DNA of 64,000 nucleotides. Source: Chromobacterium amazonense. GTDB taxonomy: Bacteria > Pseudomonadota > Gammaproteobacteria > Burkholderiales > Chromobacteriaceae. The DNA lies in assembly GCF_001855565.1 (NCBI RefSeq), contig NZ_MKCR01000033.1, positions 62,001 to 126,000 on the forward strand. Reading direction: 5' to 3'. The first letter of the stretch is position 1. Each line of letters opens with the position of its first letter. The notes under the pieces are model-generated. The model worked only from the letters and a program-made list of their open reading frames with translations. It ran no database searches and was not told the origin of the DNA. Of the stretch, positions 1 through 12,830 are shown piece by piece. Both the position numbers and the translations under genes were made by a program.

Positions 1-648
1 GCCGATGTGGTCGACGGCGTGCAGGGCGCGGATGTATCCACTCAGCTGCAGCCGCAGATACTCGCCCTGGAACGCACGCTGCCGCTGGGCTACCACATCG
101 AAACTGGCGGGGTGCTGGAATCGAGCGGCAAATCCCAACGCGCCATCGCCGCCGTCGCGCCGCTGATGATTGTTGTAGTTCTGACACTCCTGATGCTGCA
201 GCTGCACAGCTTCCAGCGCACGCTGATGGTGGTGCTGACCGCGCCGCTGGGCATGATAGGCGTCACCCTCACGCTGATCTTGTTCCACGCGCCTTTCGGC
301 TTTGTGGCCATGCTGGGGGTGATCGCCCTGTCCGGCATGATCATGCGCAATTCGGTGATCCTTGTGGATCAGATCGAACATGACATCCGCGACGGCACAG
401 GCCGCTTCGAGGCCATCATCGGTTCCACCGTGCGTCGTTTTAGGCCCATAATGCTGACAGCATTGGCCGCCATCCTGGCCATGGTCCCACTGACTCGCAG
501 CACCTTCTGGGGCCCCATGGCGGTCGCCATCATGGGAGGCCTGCTGGTCGCCACCGTGTTGACGCTGCTGTTCCTGCCGGCCCTCTACGCTCAATGGTTC
601 CGCGTGTCGCGAGATGAAGAACGACCTGCCGCCGCGCAGTCGGAATAA
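1..648 (+). CDS. RND efflux transporter permease, C-terminal part
   Basis: This is the last ~215 residues of an inner-membrane RND (AcrB/HAE1-type) drug-proton antiporter. The reading frame is open from base 1, so the gene starts outside the window. The visible part has the final periplasmic stretch (LPLGYHIETGG), then the TM8-TM12 region typical of the family: a hydrophobic run at about residues 50-70, the APLGMIGV and GVIALSGMIMRNSVILVDQIE segments, and a closing TM with LLFLPALYAQWF. The RFRPIMLTALAAILAMVPL motif is characteristic of RND permeases. The TolC-like gene starts 11 bases downstream, so pump and channel are probably co-transcribed with an adaptor gene further upstream. The substrate cannot be told. 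Confidence 0.93.
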   Translation, partial: ADVVDGVQGADVSTQLQPQILALERTLPLGYHIETGGVLESSGKSQRAIAAVAPLMIVVVLTLLMLQLHSFQRTLMVVLTAPLGMIGVTLTLILFHAPFGFVAMLGVIALSGMIMRNSVILVDQIEHDIRDGTGRFEAIIGSTVRRFRPIMLTALAAILAMVPLTRSTFWGPMAVAIMGGLLVATVLTLLFLPALYAQWFRVSRDEERPAAAQSE

Positions 649-659
649 CGAACAAAAAA

Positions 660-2006
660 ATGAGCAATCTGATGAAGAAGAACAACTTGACCCTGCCCGC
701 CGCCCTGCTGCTGCTGGGCGCCTCCCTCCCCAGCCAGGCCTTTGATCTGGTCGGCGCCTGGCAAGCCGCCCGCGACTACAACGCCGATTTCGCCGTTTCG
801 CGCGCCCAGCGCGACGCCGGGCAGGAAAAGCTGGTGCAGGGACGCAGCCAGCTGCTGCCGCAAGTCAGCGCCACCGGCACCTATGGCTACAACAATCCGC
901 TGCAGCCTTCCAGCACCCCGACCTTAACGGGCGGCGCCCAGGCGCTGGGCCGCTATGAAAATCATGGCTACACGGTCGGCATGCAGCAAACGCTGTTCGA
1001 TGTCGGCAAGTACACCGGCTACAAGAAGGGCAAACTCGGCACCGAACTGGCCGACACCACCTTCGACGCCGCCGAGCAGCAGCTGATTCTGGACATCGCC
1101 CAGGCCTACTTCGACGTGCTGCGCGCCCAGGACACGCTGGCCGCCACCCGCGCCAGCAAGAAAACCTATCTGAACCTGCTGCAGCAGGCCAAGACCGCGT
1201 TCGAAGTCGGCACCGCCACCATCACCGACACCAATGAAGCGCAAGCCGGCTACGATGGTGCCGTGGCGCAGGAAATCAGCGACGCCAACAATCTGGAACT
1301 GGCGCAAAACAATCTGAAACGGCTGACCGGCCTGGATCCCGCCGGCATCCAGGCCGTGCGCGACCAGCTGCCGCTGGACCCGCCCAAGCCGGCCGGCCTG
1401 GAAGCCTGGATCGACATGGCCTTGCAGAACAGCCTGAAGATCAAGACCGCGCAACAGAACCTGGACCTGGCTCACCAAAGCGCGATCGAGAAAAAAGGCA
1501 ACCACCTGCCCACCGTCACCCTCAATGCCGGCTACAGCGATCAGATCAGCAACCAGTACGGTAACTACCCGCATACCCGCGGCAGCAATATCGGCGTCAC
1601 CGTCAATGTGCCTTTGTTTGCCGGCGGCGGCATCAACTCCCAGGTGCGCGAGGCGTTGGCGCAGGAGGAGGCCGCGCGCGACCAGCTGGAATCGACACGC
1701 CGCCAGGTGAAGGAAGACGTGCGCAAAGCCTTCCTCGGCGTGACCAATGGCGCGGCGCTGGTGCGGGCTCAGCAGCAGCTGCTGATTTCGGCCAAGAGCA
1801 AGGTGGAATCCACCCGCATGGGCAAGGAAGTGGGCATCCGCACCAACATCGACCTGCTGCAGGCGGAACAGTCCTACTACACTGCGCTGACCAGCCTGGC
1901 CAACGCCAAATACAGCTACCTGACCGCGCGCCTGGCTCTGGCCCAGGCAGCCGGCCAACTGGAGCCGCAAGTGCTGGCCGACGTCAACCGGCTGATCATC
2001 CGCTGA
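660..2006 (+). CDS. TolC-family outer-membrane channel protein
   Basis: This is a 448-residue TolC-family protein that would form the outer-membrane exit duct of the RND pump encoded just upstream, or of a type I secretion system. A signal peptide is visible at about residues 1-27, ending PSQA before FDLVGAWQAA. The rest shows the duplicated TolC plan: long helical stretches (AWQAARDYNADFAVSRAQRD; LAQAAGQLEPQ near the C-terminus) and strand segments such as VSATGTYGYNN and VTLNAGYSD. The DxxQ-like AYFDVLRAQDTL segment and the repeat TNIDLLQAEQSYYTAL are typical of TolC rather than NodT-type lipoproteins, and no lipobox Cys is seen. The start at 660 lacks a clear Shine-Dalgarno; an in-frame ATG at 672 is an alternative. 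A terminator follows. Confidence 0.92.
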   Translation: MSNLMKKNNLTLPAALLLLGASLPSQAFDLVGAWQAARDYNADFAVSRAQRDAGQEKLVQGRSQLLPQVSATGTYGYNNPLQPSSTPTLTGGAQALGRYENHGYTVGMQQTLFDVGKYTGYKKGKLGTELADTTFDAAEQQLILDIAQAYFDVLRAQDTLAATRASKKTYLNLLQQAKTAFEVGTATITDTNEAQAGYDGAVAQEISDANNLELAQNNLKRLTGLDPAGIQAVRDQLPLDPPKPAGLEAWIDMALQNSLKIKTAQQNLDLAHQSAIEKKGNHLPTVTLNAGYSDQISNQYGNYPHTRGSNIGVTVNVPLFAGGGINSQVREALAQEEAARDQLESTRRQVKEDVRKAFLGVTNGAALVRAQQQLLISAKSKVESTRMGKEVGIRTNIDLLQAEQSYYTALTSLANAKYSYLTARLALAQAAGQLEPQVLADVNRLIIR

Positions 2007-2025
2007 TCCCGGCGCCGCTTTGCCG

Positions 2026-2063
2026 ACGCCTGTGCCGTCCGCGCCACAGGCGTTTAATTTTTT
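2026..2063 (+). terminator. Rho-independent terminator after the TolC-like gene
   Basis: A perfect 9-bp stem (ACGCCTGTG at 2026-2034 with CACAGGCGT at 2045-2053) is followed by TTAATTTTTT. It lies 20 bases after the channel gene and would end the efflux operon before gabT. Confidence 0.85.
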
Positions 2064-2186
2064 ATACTCCGCGTAGCTTTTTGCTAAACACACTCATAGA
2101 ATGACTCGTTGCCGCGCCGGCTTTCGCCAGCGCCATATCGACCCGCCGCGGCGGCGCCACGATCGCCCGGCCCCGAGGAGACTTCC

Positions 2187-3452
2187 ATGAGCCAGCAGCA
2201 ACTGATGCAACGCAAGGCCGACGCCACCCCGCGCGGCGTGGGTGTGATGTGCAGTTTCATCGCCGAACGGGCCAAGAACGCGGAAATCTGGGATAGCGAA
2301 GGCCGACGCTACATCGACTTCGCCGGCGGCATCGGCGTGCTGAATACCGGCCACCTGCATCCCAAAGTGGAAGCCGCCGTGGCCGAGCAGCTGTCGCGCT
2401 TCAGCCATACCTGCTATCAGGTGGTGCCGTACGAGTCCTACATCAGCCTGGCGGAAAAACTAAACGCGCTGACGCCTGGCAGCTACGCCAAAAAAACCGC
2501 CTTATTCACCACCGGCGCGGAAGCCGTGGAAAACGCGGTGAAGATCGCCCGCGCCTACACTGGCCGCCCCGGCATCCTCGCCTTTGGCGGCGCCTTCCAC
2601 GGCCGCACCCTGATGGGCATGGCGCTGACCGGCAAGGTGGCGCCGTACAAGCTGGGCTTCGGCCCCTTCCCCAGCGATGTCTACCACGCGCCGTATCCCA
2701 ACGCGCTGCACGGCGTCTCGGTGCAGGACTCGCTGACCGCCATCGACAAGCTGTTCAAGTACGATATCGATCCGGCCCGCGTCGCCGCCATCATCTATGA
2801 ACCAGTCCAGGGCGAAGGCGGCTTCTACGCCGCGCCGGCCGAATGGGTGAAGGCGCTGCGCGAGCTGTGCGACCGCCATGGCATCCTCTTGATCGCCGAC
2901 GAAGTGCAATCCGGCTTCGCCCGCACCGGCAAGCTGTTGGCCAGCGAGCACTTCGGCGTGGCGCCGGACTTGATCACCATGGCCAAATCGCTGGCAGGCG
3001 GCTTCCCGCTGTCGGCCGTCACCGGTCGCGCCGATATCATGGACGCGCCGGCCCCCGGCGGCCTGGGCGGCACCTATGCCGGCAACCCGCTGGCGGTAGC
3101 CGCCGCCCTGGCGGTGCTGGACGTGATCGAAAGCGAAAAGCTGATCGAGCGCGCCCAGCGCCTGGGCGATGCGCTGAAGGAAAAGCTGAACAGCCTGAAG
3201 CCCGCCGTGCCGCACATCGCCGAAGTGCGCGGCCTGGGCGCGATGGTGGCCGTGGAATTCAATCAGCCCGGCAGCCACGCCCCGGATGCCGACTTCGCCA
3301 AGAAGGTGCAACAGCACGCGCTGGCCAACGGCCTGATCCTGCTGACCTGCGGCATCTACGCCAACGTGGTGCGCTTCCTGTTCCCGCTGACGATCGAAGA
3401 CGAAGTCTTCGCCGAGGCGCTGGGCAAGCTGGAAGCGGCGCTGAAAGCCTGA
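2187..3452 (+). CDS. gabT: 4-aminobutyrate--2-oxoglutarate aminotransferase
   Basis: A PLP-dependent class III aminotransferase of 421 residues that moves the amino group of GABA to 2-oxoglutarate, giving succinate semialdehyde and glutamate. The PLP lysine is K267 in the motif TMAKSLAGGFP. The preceding IADEVQSGFARTGK carries the Asp that binds the pyridine nitrogen, and TTGAEAVENAVKIAR and GAFHGRTLMGMALTGK are typical of GabT. The start at 2187 is set by GAGGAG seven bases upstream; an upstream in-frame start at 2109 lacks this signal and its N-terminus looks non-coding. gabD follows 74 bases downstream, so the two steps of GABA catabolism sit together. No regulator gene is adjacent. Confidence 0.96.
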   Translation: MSQQQLMQRKADATPRGVGVMCSFIAERAKNAEIWDSEGRRYIDFAGGIGVLNTGHLHPKVEAAVAEQLSRFSHTCYQVVPYESYISLAEKLNALTPGSYAKKTALFTTGAEAVENAVKIARAYTGRPGILAFGGAFHGRTLMGMALTGKVAPYKLGFGPFPSDVYHAPYPNALHGVSVQDSLTAIDKLFKYDIDPARVAAIIYEPVQGEGGFYAAPAEWVKALRELCDRHGILLIADEVQSGFARTGKLLASEHFGVAPDLITMAKSLAGGFPLSAVTGRADIMDAPAPGGLGGTYAGNPLAVAAALAVLDVIESEKLIERAQRLGDALKEKLNSLKPAVPHIAEVRGLGAMVAVEFNQPGSHAPDADFAKKVQQHALANGLILLTCGIYANVVRFLFPLTIEDEVFAEALGKLEAALKA

Positions 3453-3526
3453 TCCACCCTCTTCTATCCCATGCGAGCGGTCCCGCCTGACGGCGCGTCC
3501 GCTCGCTTGCACAAGGAATCCCCGAT

Positions 3527-4987
3527 ATGTTGAACCTGCAAGACGCCAAGCTGCTGCGCCAGCAATGCTATCTGGACGGCCAATGGCTGGAAGCCGACGG
3601 CGGCCAGTCCATCGCCGTGCAAAACCCCGCCACAGGCGAAACCATAGGCCAGGTGCCGAAAATGGGCGCGGCCGAAGCGGAACGCGCGGTAGCCGCCGCC
3701 GCGCGCGCCTTCCCGGCCTGGAAGGCCAAGAGCGCCAAGGAGCGCGCCGCCATCCTGCGCCGCTGGTTCGAGCTGATCATGGCGCACCAACAAGACCTGG
3801 CGATAATCCTGACCTCCGAGCAAGGCAAACCGCTGACCGAAGCCAAGGGCGAGATCGCCTACGGCGCCAGCTACATCGAGTGGTATGCCGAGGAGGCCAA
3901 GCGCATTTACGGCGACATCGTGCCGGGACCGGCCCTTGACCGCCGCGTGCTGGTGACCAAGGAGCCGATAGGCGTCACCGCAGCCATCACGCCATGGAAC
4001 TTCCCCAGCGCCATGATCACCCGCAAAGCCGCCCCGGCCCTGGCCGCCGGCTGCACCATGGTGGTCCGTCCGGCCAGCCAGACCCCGCTATCGGCGCTGG
4101 CCCTGGCCGAGCTGGCCGAGCGCGCCGGCATCCCGCCAGGCGTGTTCTCCGTCATCACCGGCGGCTCCAGCGAAATCGGCGCGGTGCTGACCGGCAGCGA
4201 TACGGTGAAGAAGTTCTCGTTCACCGGCTCCACCGAAGTGGGCCGCAAGCTGATCGCACAATGCGCCGGCACGGTGAAGAAGGTGTCGATGGAATTGGGC
4301 GGCAACGCGCCCTTCATCGTATTCGACGACGCCGATCTGGATGCCGCGGTGGAAGGCGCGCTGATCTCCAAGTACCGCAACGCCGGCCAGACCTGCGTCT
4401 GCGCCAACCGCATCTACGTGCAGGACGGCGTCTACGACGCCTTCGCCGAGAAATTCGCCGCCGCCGTCGCCACGCTGAAGGTGGGCAACGGCCTGGAGGC
4501 CGGCGTCAGCCAGGGGCCGCTGATCGACCACAACGCGGTGGCCAAGGTGGAAGAGCACATCGCCGACGCGCTGGCCAAGGGCGGCCGACTGATCGCCGGC
4601 GGCAAGCGCCACGCGCTGGGCCACACCTTCTTCGAACCGACGCTGATCGCCGACGTCACCGGCGACATGAAGGTGGCGCGCGAAGAGACCTTCGGCCCGC
4701 TGGCGCCGCTGTTCCGCTTCAAGACCGAAGAAGAAGCCATCCGCCTGGCCAACGACACCGAATTCGGACTGGCCAGCTATTTCTACGCCCGCGACATCGG
4801 CCGCATCTTCCGCGTGTCCGAAGGCCTGGAGTACGGCATGGTGGCGGTCAATAGCGGCCTGTTGTCCAATGAGGCTGCGCCGTTTGGCGGCGTCAAGCAA
4901 TCCGGCCTGGGCCGCGAAGGCTCCAAGTACGGCATCGAGGACTATCTGGAAATCAAGTACGTGCTGCTGGGCGGGCTGGATCGCTGA
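3527..4987 (+). CDS. gabD: Succinate-semialdehyde dehydrogenase (NADP+)
   Basis: An aldehyde dehydrogenase of 486 residues that oxidises succinate semialdehyde from GabT to succinate. Catalytic residues are visible: the general-base glutamate E256 in SMELGGNAPF and the nucleophile C290 in NAGQTCVCANR. PWNFPSAMITRKAAPALAAGCT is the GabD-type cofactor segment. The conserved lysine of the KPAxxTP cofactor motif is arginine here (R181 in VVRPASQTP), a conservative change that could affect cofactor preference. AAGGA lies upstream of the ATG. A strong terminator follows at 5021, which closes the gabTD unit. The neighbour gabT and the length make GabD far more likely than a generic ALDH. Confidence 0.95.
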   Translation: MLNLQDAKLLRQQCYLDGQWLEADGGQSIAVQNPATGETIGQVPKMGAAEAERAVAAAARAFPAWKAKSAKERAAILRRWFELIMAHQQDLAIILTSEQGKPLTEAKGEIAYGASYIEWYAEEAKRIYGDIVPGPALDRRVLVTKEPIGVTAAITPWNFPSAMITRKAAPALAAGCTMVVRPASQTPLSALALAELAERAGIPPGVFSVITGGSSEIGAVLTGSDTVKKFSFTGSTEVGRKLIAQCAGTVKKVSMELGGNAPFIVFDDADLDAAVEGALISKYRNAGQTCVCANRIYVQDGVYDAFAEKFAAAVATLKVGNGLEAGVSQGPLIDHNAVAKVEEHIADALAKGGRLIAGGKRHALGHTFFEPTLIADVTGDMKVAREETFGPLAPLFRFKTEEEAIRLANDTEFGLASYFYARDIGRIFRVSEGLEYGMVAVNSGLLSNEAAPFGGVKQSGLGREGSKYGIEDYLEIKYVLLGGLDR

Positions 4988-5020
4988 GCCTCATCCTCGA
5001 TCAACAGGATTTCTCCCCCT

Positions 5021-5050
5021 CCCCGCTGTCGAAACAGCGGGGATTTTTTA
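5021..5050 (+). terminator. Rho-independent terminator after gabD
   Basis: CCCCGCTGT (5021-5029), a CGAA tetraloop and ACAGCGGGG (5034-5042) form a 9-bp stem, followed directly by ATTTTTT. Confidence 0.92.
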
Positions 5051-5072
5051 CGCCCGCCACCGAGGACAAAAA

Positions 5073-5393
5073 ATGAAATACAACCATATCGGCATACCGA
5101 CCCGCAGTCGCTTCGACAATGAAATCGAACTGCCGCACCTGAAGATGACGGTCAGCGACCATCAGGACAACGCCTTCGGCATCCAGTGGCAGCGCTACTG
5201 GGATGACGCGCCCTATCCGGAACTGGTCAAACAAGTCCCGCATGTCGCATTTGAAGTCGATGATCTGGAACAAGCGCTGGCGGGTCACAAAATCTTGATC
5301 GCCCCCAACAGCCCCAGTCCGGGCCTCACCGTCGCCTTCATCGAGGTCAACGGCGCTCCGGTCGAACTGATGCAGTACGATAAAAATAACTAA
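5073..5393 (+). CDS. Small VOC/glyoxalase-like protein
   Basis: A 106-residue protein that reads as a single vicinal-oxygen-chelate half: it opens MKYNHIGIPT, contains HVAFEVDDLEQAL in the middle (the VOC strand-helix unit) and closes with VAFIEVNGAPVELMQY, where the final Glu matches the usual metal ligand position. The His of NHIG and that Glu could bind a metal, but the usual full set of four ligands would need a dimer. The reaction is unknown. GAGGA seven bases upstream supports the start. The gene lies between the gabD terminator and the rrn terminator, so it is probably transcribed alone. Confidence 0.75.
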   Translation: MKYNHIGIPTRSRFDNEIELPHLKMTVSDHQDNAFGIQWQRYWDDAPYPELVKQVPHVAFEVDDLEQALAGHKILIAPNSPSPGLTVAFIEVNGAPVELMQYDKNN

Positions 5394-5447
5394 GCCCCGG
5401 CAGTGTCTGTCGGGGCGGGTGTCGCGCATTCGGCGCGCGCAAAGCGC

Positions 5448-5475
5448 AAAGCCCAGCTCGTGTGAGCTGGGCTTT
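5448..5475 (-). terminator. Terminator of the rrn operon
   Basis: AAAGCCCAGCTC, a GTGT loop and GAGCTGGGCTTT form a perfect 12-bp hairpin about 12 bases beyond the 3' end of 5S rRNA. It is symmetrical, so it may also stop transcription from the VOC-like gene on the other strand. Confidence 0.85.
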
Positions 5476-5487
5476 GTCGTATGGGGC

Positions 5488-5603
5488 GTCTGGCGGTGTC
5501 CTACTTTCACATGGCGAATGCCACACTATCATCGGCGCTAAGGCGTTTCACGATCCTGTTCGGGATGGGAAGGCGTGGGACCACCTCGCTAAGGCCACCA
5601 GAC
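5488..5603 (-). rRNA. rrf: 5S ribosomal RNA
   Basis: About 116 bases. On the minus strand it contains the standard 5S core GTCCCACGCC, CCCATCCCGAACAGG, GTGAAACGCC and GATGATAGTG, and its ends pair (GTCTGGTGG with CCGCCAGAC). It is the last gene of the rrn operon. End positions are estimated from the terminal helix. Confidence 0.93.
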
Positions 5604-5726
5604 ATAAACTGTACAAACTGCAAGAAGCCTGAACCAGAGTCGCTCTCTGATTCTGAATATTCGGTATTTGATGTTCTTCGCACATCCACTCTCGTCACTT
5701 AGCCTCGCTAAGCCACTCAAATGATA

Positions 5727-8713
<2,987 letters not shown>

Positions 8714-8896
8714 CTATCATTTCAGTAACCTAGATCACTAAAACAACAAGTGTGTTTGTGCGACGACTGCACCGCCCCTTTTGAGTTGGCGACGCAGCCT
8801 TAGATACAATCAAATACCCAAGATGACGATTTGTCCGCGTAAAGAGTTAACTCTACGCTTTCATTTCGCCGTCTTATATATTCGGCTTCTTCAGTT

Positions 8897-8907
8897 TGTT
8901 AAAGATC
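8897..8907 (-). promoter_or_regulatory. boxA antitermination site before 23S
   Basis: The minus strand reads GATCTTTAACA, the boxA core recognised by NusB-NusE in rRNA antitermination. It lies between tRNA-Ala and 23S, the usual place for the spacer boxA. The rest of 8714-8963 holds spacer with no gene. Confidence 0.75.
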
Positions 8908-8963
8908 GGGCGTTTTACAACGCAAACAGAATCAAACTTCTCAATTCGATTTTGTTTGCGGTG

Positions 8964-9039
8964 TGGTGGAGGATGACGGGATCGAACCGACGACCCCCTG
9001 CTTGCAAAGCAGGTGCTCTCCCAACTGAGCTAATCCCCC
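8964..9039 (-). tRNA. tRNA-Ala (anticodon TGC)
   Basis: 76 bases including an encoded CCA. The acceptor stem (GGGGGAT with ATCCTCC), D-loop AGCTCAGTTGGGAGAGC, anticodon stem-loop CTGCTTTGCAAGCAG and T-loop GGTTCGATCC are all present. It is the second tRNA of the rrn spacer. Confidence 0.97.
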
Positions 9040-9125
9040 TCTTTTTGGGTGATGCTGCGTTGCTCAGTCGCTCATGTGCATAAGCACATGTCGCTCCCTC
9101 GCGCCTTGCCTGACCCAAAAAATAC

Positions 9126-9202
9126 TGGTGGGTCTGGTAGGACTCGAACCTACGACCCCTGCGTTATCAACACAGTGCTCTAACCAGCTGAGCTACAAAC
9201 CC
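9126..9202 (-). tRNA. tRNA-Ile (anticodon GAT)
   Basis: 77 bases including CCA. The acceptor stem GGGTTTG pairs with CAGACCC; the anticodon loop reads TTGATAA and the T-arm GTAGGTTCGAGTCCTAC. Ile then Ala in the 16S-23S spacer is the common betaproteobacterial order. Confidence 0.97.
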
Positions 9203-9380
9203 AGTAGTCGCTTCATACCACATCCTTTTCGATCAAAATCAAGCAGATCCAGGCGAAAGCTGACGACGTGTACATCCAGTACACGAGGAGGCTTTCAACG
9301 CAGAGCTGCGCAGATTTTCATCGAAAATGCCCTTAACTTGAATAACCGATAGGCTGTAAGTACTTGACGATCGCCTTCTC

Positions 9381-10920
<1,540 letters not shown>

Positions 10921-11035
10921 CAATCTCATAGCAACTTCTGGCACGCAAGTTCAAAGAAATAACTGGTATTTCCTATCTCTTGCAGTGCAAGTTTTTGGCT
11001 TTCGCCAAGCACTTACACCTATCGGTTATTCGTTC

Positions 11036-11045
11036 TGTTAAAGAG
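11036..11045 (-). promoter_or_regulatory. boxA antitermination site in the rrn leader
   Basis: The minus strand reads GCTCTTTAACA just downstream of the rrn promoter and about 115 bases before 16S, the usual position of the leader boxA. Confidence 0.75.
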
Positions 11046-11075
11046 CTGTGCTGGTCGCTGCGACCGCCGCCGGAA

Positions 11076-11102
11076 CCTGTTTCGTTCGGCCTGTTTCGTT
11101 CG
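11076..11102. repeat. Tandem 13-bp direct repeat in the rrn leader
   Basis: CCTGTTTCGTTCG occurs at 11076-11088 and again at 11090-11102, between the rrn promoter and boxA. Its meaning is unknown; rRNA leaders often carry small repeats. Confidence 0.6.
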
Positions 11103-11123
11103 CTGCGTCAGCTGAGGAGACGA

Positions 11124-11152
11124 ACTATACCTGCCCCCTCACCCTCGGTCAA
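11124..11152 (-). promoter_or_regulatory. rrn promoter (sigma-70 type)
   Basis: On the minus strand TTGACC (-35), a 17-base spacer and TATAGT (-10) form a near-consensus promoter 204 bases upstream of 16S. The following TTCGTCTCC is a discriminator region. The remaining DNA up to the MFS gene at 11428 is AT-richer and may hold UP-element or Fis sites; no gene is seen there. Confidence 0.85.
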
Positions 11153-11427
11153 CAGGTTTTTTGAGAAAAATGCAGGTTTCCAATAATAAACCCCATAAAC
11201 GCTTGATTTTCAACGATATCGACTTGAAGGATTTTTTGGCAAGGCGGCACGAATGTTGCGAAAAACGCTGGCAAAGCCTGGGTAGGCGCCCAGATAACTT
11301 TCAAAAACCACTCTAAATCTGATGAATTTTCTGCCAAATCAGGTGGGAGACAGTTTTTGGGTTAGTCATTTTGTGACGATGTCATTTCGTGATAGGATCA
11401 AATGCCCTCACCCCCAAGGAGCGCGCC

Positions 11428-12744
11428 ATGAATATCTCTCTAAAGCATCGATTACATGGCCTGCCTCCTGGTTTCCATCTCTTGATGCTCAGCGATGTGC
11501 TGAGCGGCCTGGCGATGGGCGCCGGCTACGTCAGCATCAGCTGGTGGGTGGTGTCGATGGGCGGCGCGCGCGACATGGCCTGGTTCAGCACCTTGACCGC
11601 GCTGGTGATGCTGATCGCGTTGCCGCTGACCGCTCCCTTGGGCGACCGCTTCCCCAAGAACCGCGTCATCGCCTGCGGCATCGCGCTGGCGATGTTGTCC
11701 GGCCTGGCCTTGGCGATGATGGCCTGGTTCAATTTCTATCGCCTGGCTTGGGTGGTGGCCAGCGAGTCTCTTTCGATGTTCGCCTGGGCTCTGGTCATTC
11801 CATCCATGTTGAGTATCGCTTCCGAGCTGGTGCCGGCAGGCAGACTGTCCGATGCTTTGTCGCTGCAGAAAAGCTCCCAGTCCGTCGGCAACCTGATCGG
11901 GCCCGTGGTGGGCGGCAGCCTGATGGCGCTCACGCCGGCCTGGCTGGCGCTGGGCAGCTACGCGGCATTATTGGCCATCGCCGCACTTGGCGCGCTGCGC
12001 ATCCAGATCCCGCCGCGCAACCGCGAGCACATCCAGGCGGAAAGCTTCATCGACCAGATTCGCGTCGGCCTGCGCATACGTTGGCGCATCCCGCTGGAGC
12101 GCAATTGGGCGCTGTGGGGCTTATTAACGATGACGGCCTATATTCCGATGGTGGTGACGCTGCTGCCGATCAAGCTGCACCAGTTGGGTTTGCCGGCGTT
12201 CTGGCTGGGCGCTTGCGAAGCGGCCGCCAGCGGCGGCTTGCTGGTCGGCTCGCTGTGGTTCACTCACCGCTTGCTGCAATACTGTAGCCGGCCGCGCGCC
12301 CGCGCCTTCGCCATGTGGGCCCTGGCGGCGGTGTTCCTGGTGGTGGCGCTGACCGATCATCCGTATCTGATGCTGGCGATGTTTGGCATCGAAGGCGTGT
12401 TGCTGTCGATTACCATGCTGATCGGCCAGACGCACCGCACGCTGGCGGTGCCGGAAGCCTATCGCGCGCGCGTGTCCGCCATCAATGTGCTGGTGGCGAA
12501 GCTGGGCGGCATGCTGGGGCCGGCGCTGGCCGGTATTCTGTTATCGCGCTGGTCGCTGGATACAGTCTACCTGTTCTTCGCCGTGTTCCATCTGGTGGCG
12601 GTGCCGCCGATGCTGCGCCTGCCCGGGGTCAACCGTTTCCTCAGTCTGAATCACGATGAGGCAAAGGACTGGTATCTTAAACAGCATCCCGAGGCTTTCG
12701 AACCTATCGCCACCGCCAGCAGCAAGTTGAATCAATCTATATAA
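11428..12744 (+). CDS. MFS transporter
   Basis: A 438-residue major facilitator superfamily protein with about 12 TM segments. The first-half signature is visible as APLGDRFPKNRVIACGI (loop 2-3 motif A, G-x-x-x-D-R), and the TM5 region reads SQSVGNLIGPVVGGSLM, as in drug and siderophore exporters of the MFS_3/EntS group. Substrate unknown. AAGGAG seven bases upstream fixes the ATG at 11428; earlier in-frame starts lack a ribosome site. The C-terminus has a soluble tail (DEAKDWYLKQHPEAFEP). It lies alone between the divergent rrn promoter and the convergent hslU. Confidence 0.88.
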   Translation: MNISLKHRLHGLPPGFHLLMLSDVLSGLAMGAGYVSISWWVVSMGGARDMAWFSTLTALVMLIALPLTAPLGDRFPKNRVIACGIALAMLSGLALAMMAWFNFYRLAWVVASESLSMFAWALVIPSMLSIASELVPAGRLSDALSLQKSSQSVGNLIGPVVGGSLMALTPAWLALGSYAALLAIAALGALRIQIPPRNREHIQAESFIDQIRVGLRIRWRIPLERNWALWGLLTMTAYIPMVVTLLPIKLHQLGLPAFWLGACEAAASGGLLVGSLWFTHRLLQYCSRPRARAFAMWALAAVFLVVALTDHPYLMLAMFGIEGVLLSITMLIGQTHRTLAVPEAYRARVSAINVLVAKLGGMLGPALAGILLSRWSLDTVYLFFAVFHLVAVPPMLRLPGVNRFLSLNHDEAKDWYLKQHPEAFEPIATASSKLNQSI

Positions 12745-12753
12745 AAGGAAAAC

Positions 12754-12824
12754 GGCGACCATGAAGGTCGCCGCTCTCTCTACATATATATATGTATGTG
12801 ATGAGGCGGACCGCAGTCCGCCTC
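12754..12824. terminator. Paired hairpins between the MFS gene and hslU
   Basis: Two hairpins sit between convergent genes: GGCGACC/GGTCGCC (12754-12772) and GAGGCGGAC/GTCCGCCTC (12803-12824). Between them is a perfect 16-bp AT palindrome, TACATATATATATGTA (12781-12796). No clear T-run follows either hairpin, so termination is likely but not certain. Confidence 0.55.
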
Positions 12825-12830
12825 TCTGCA

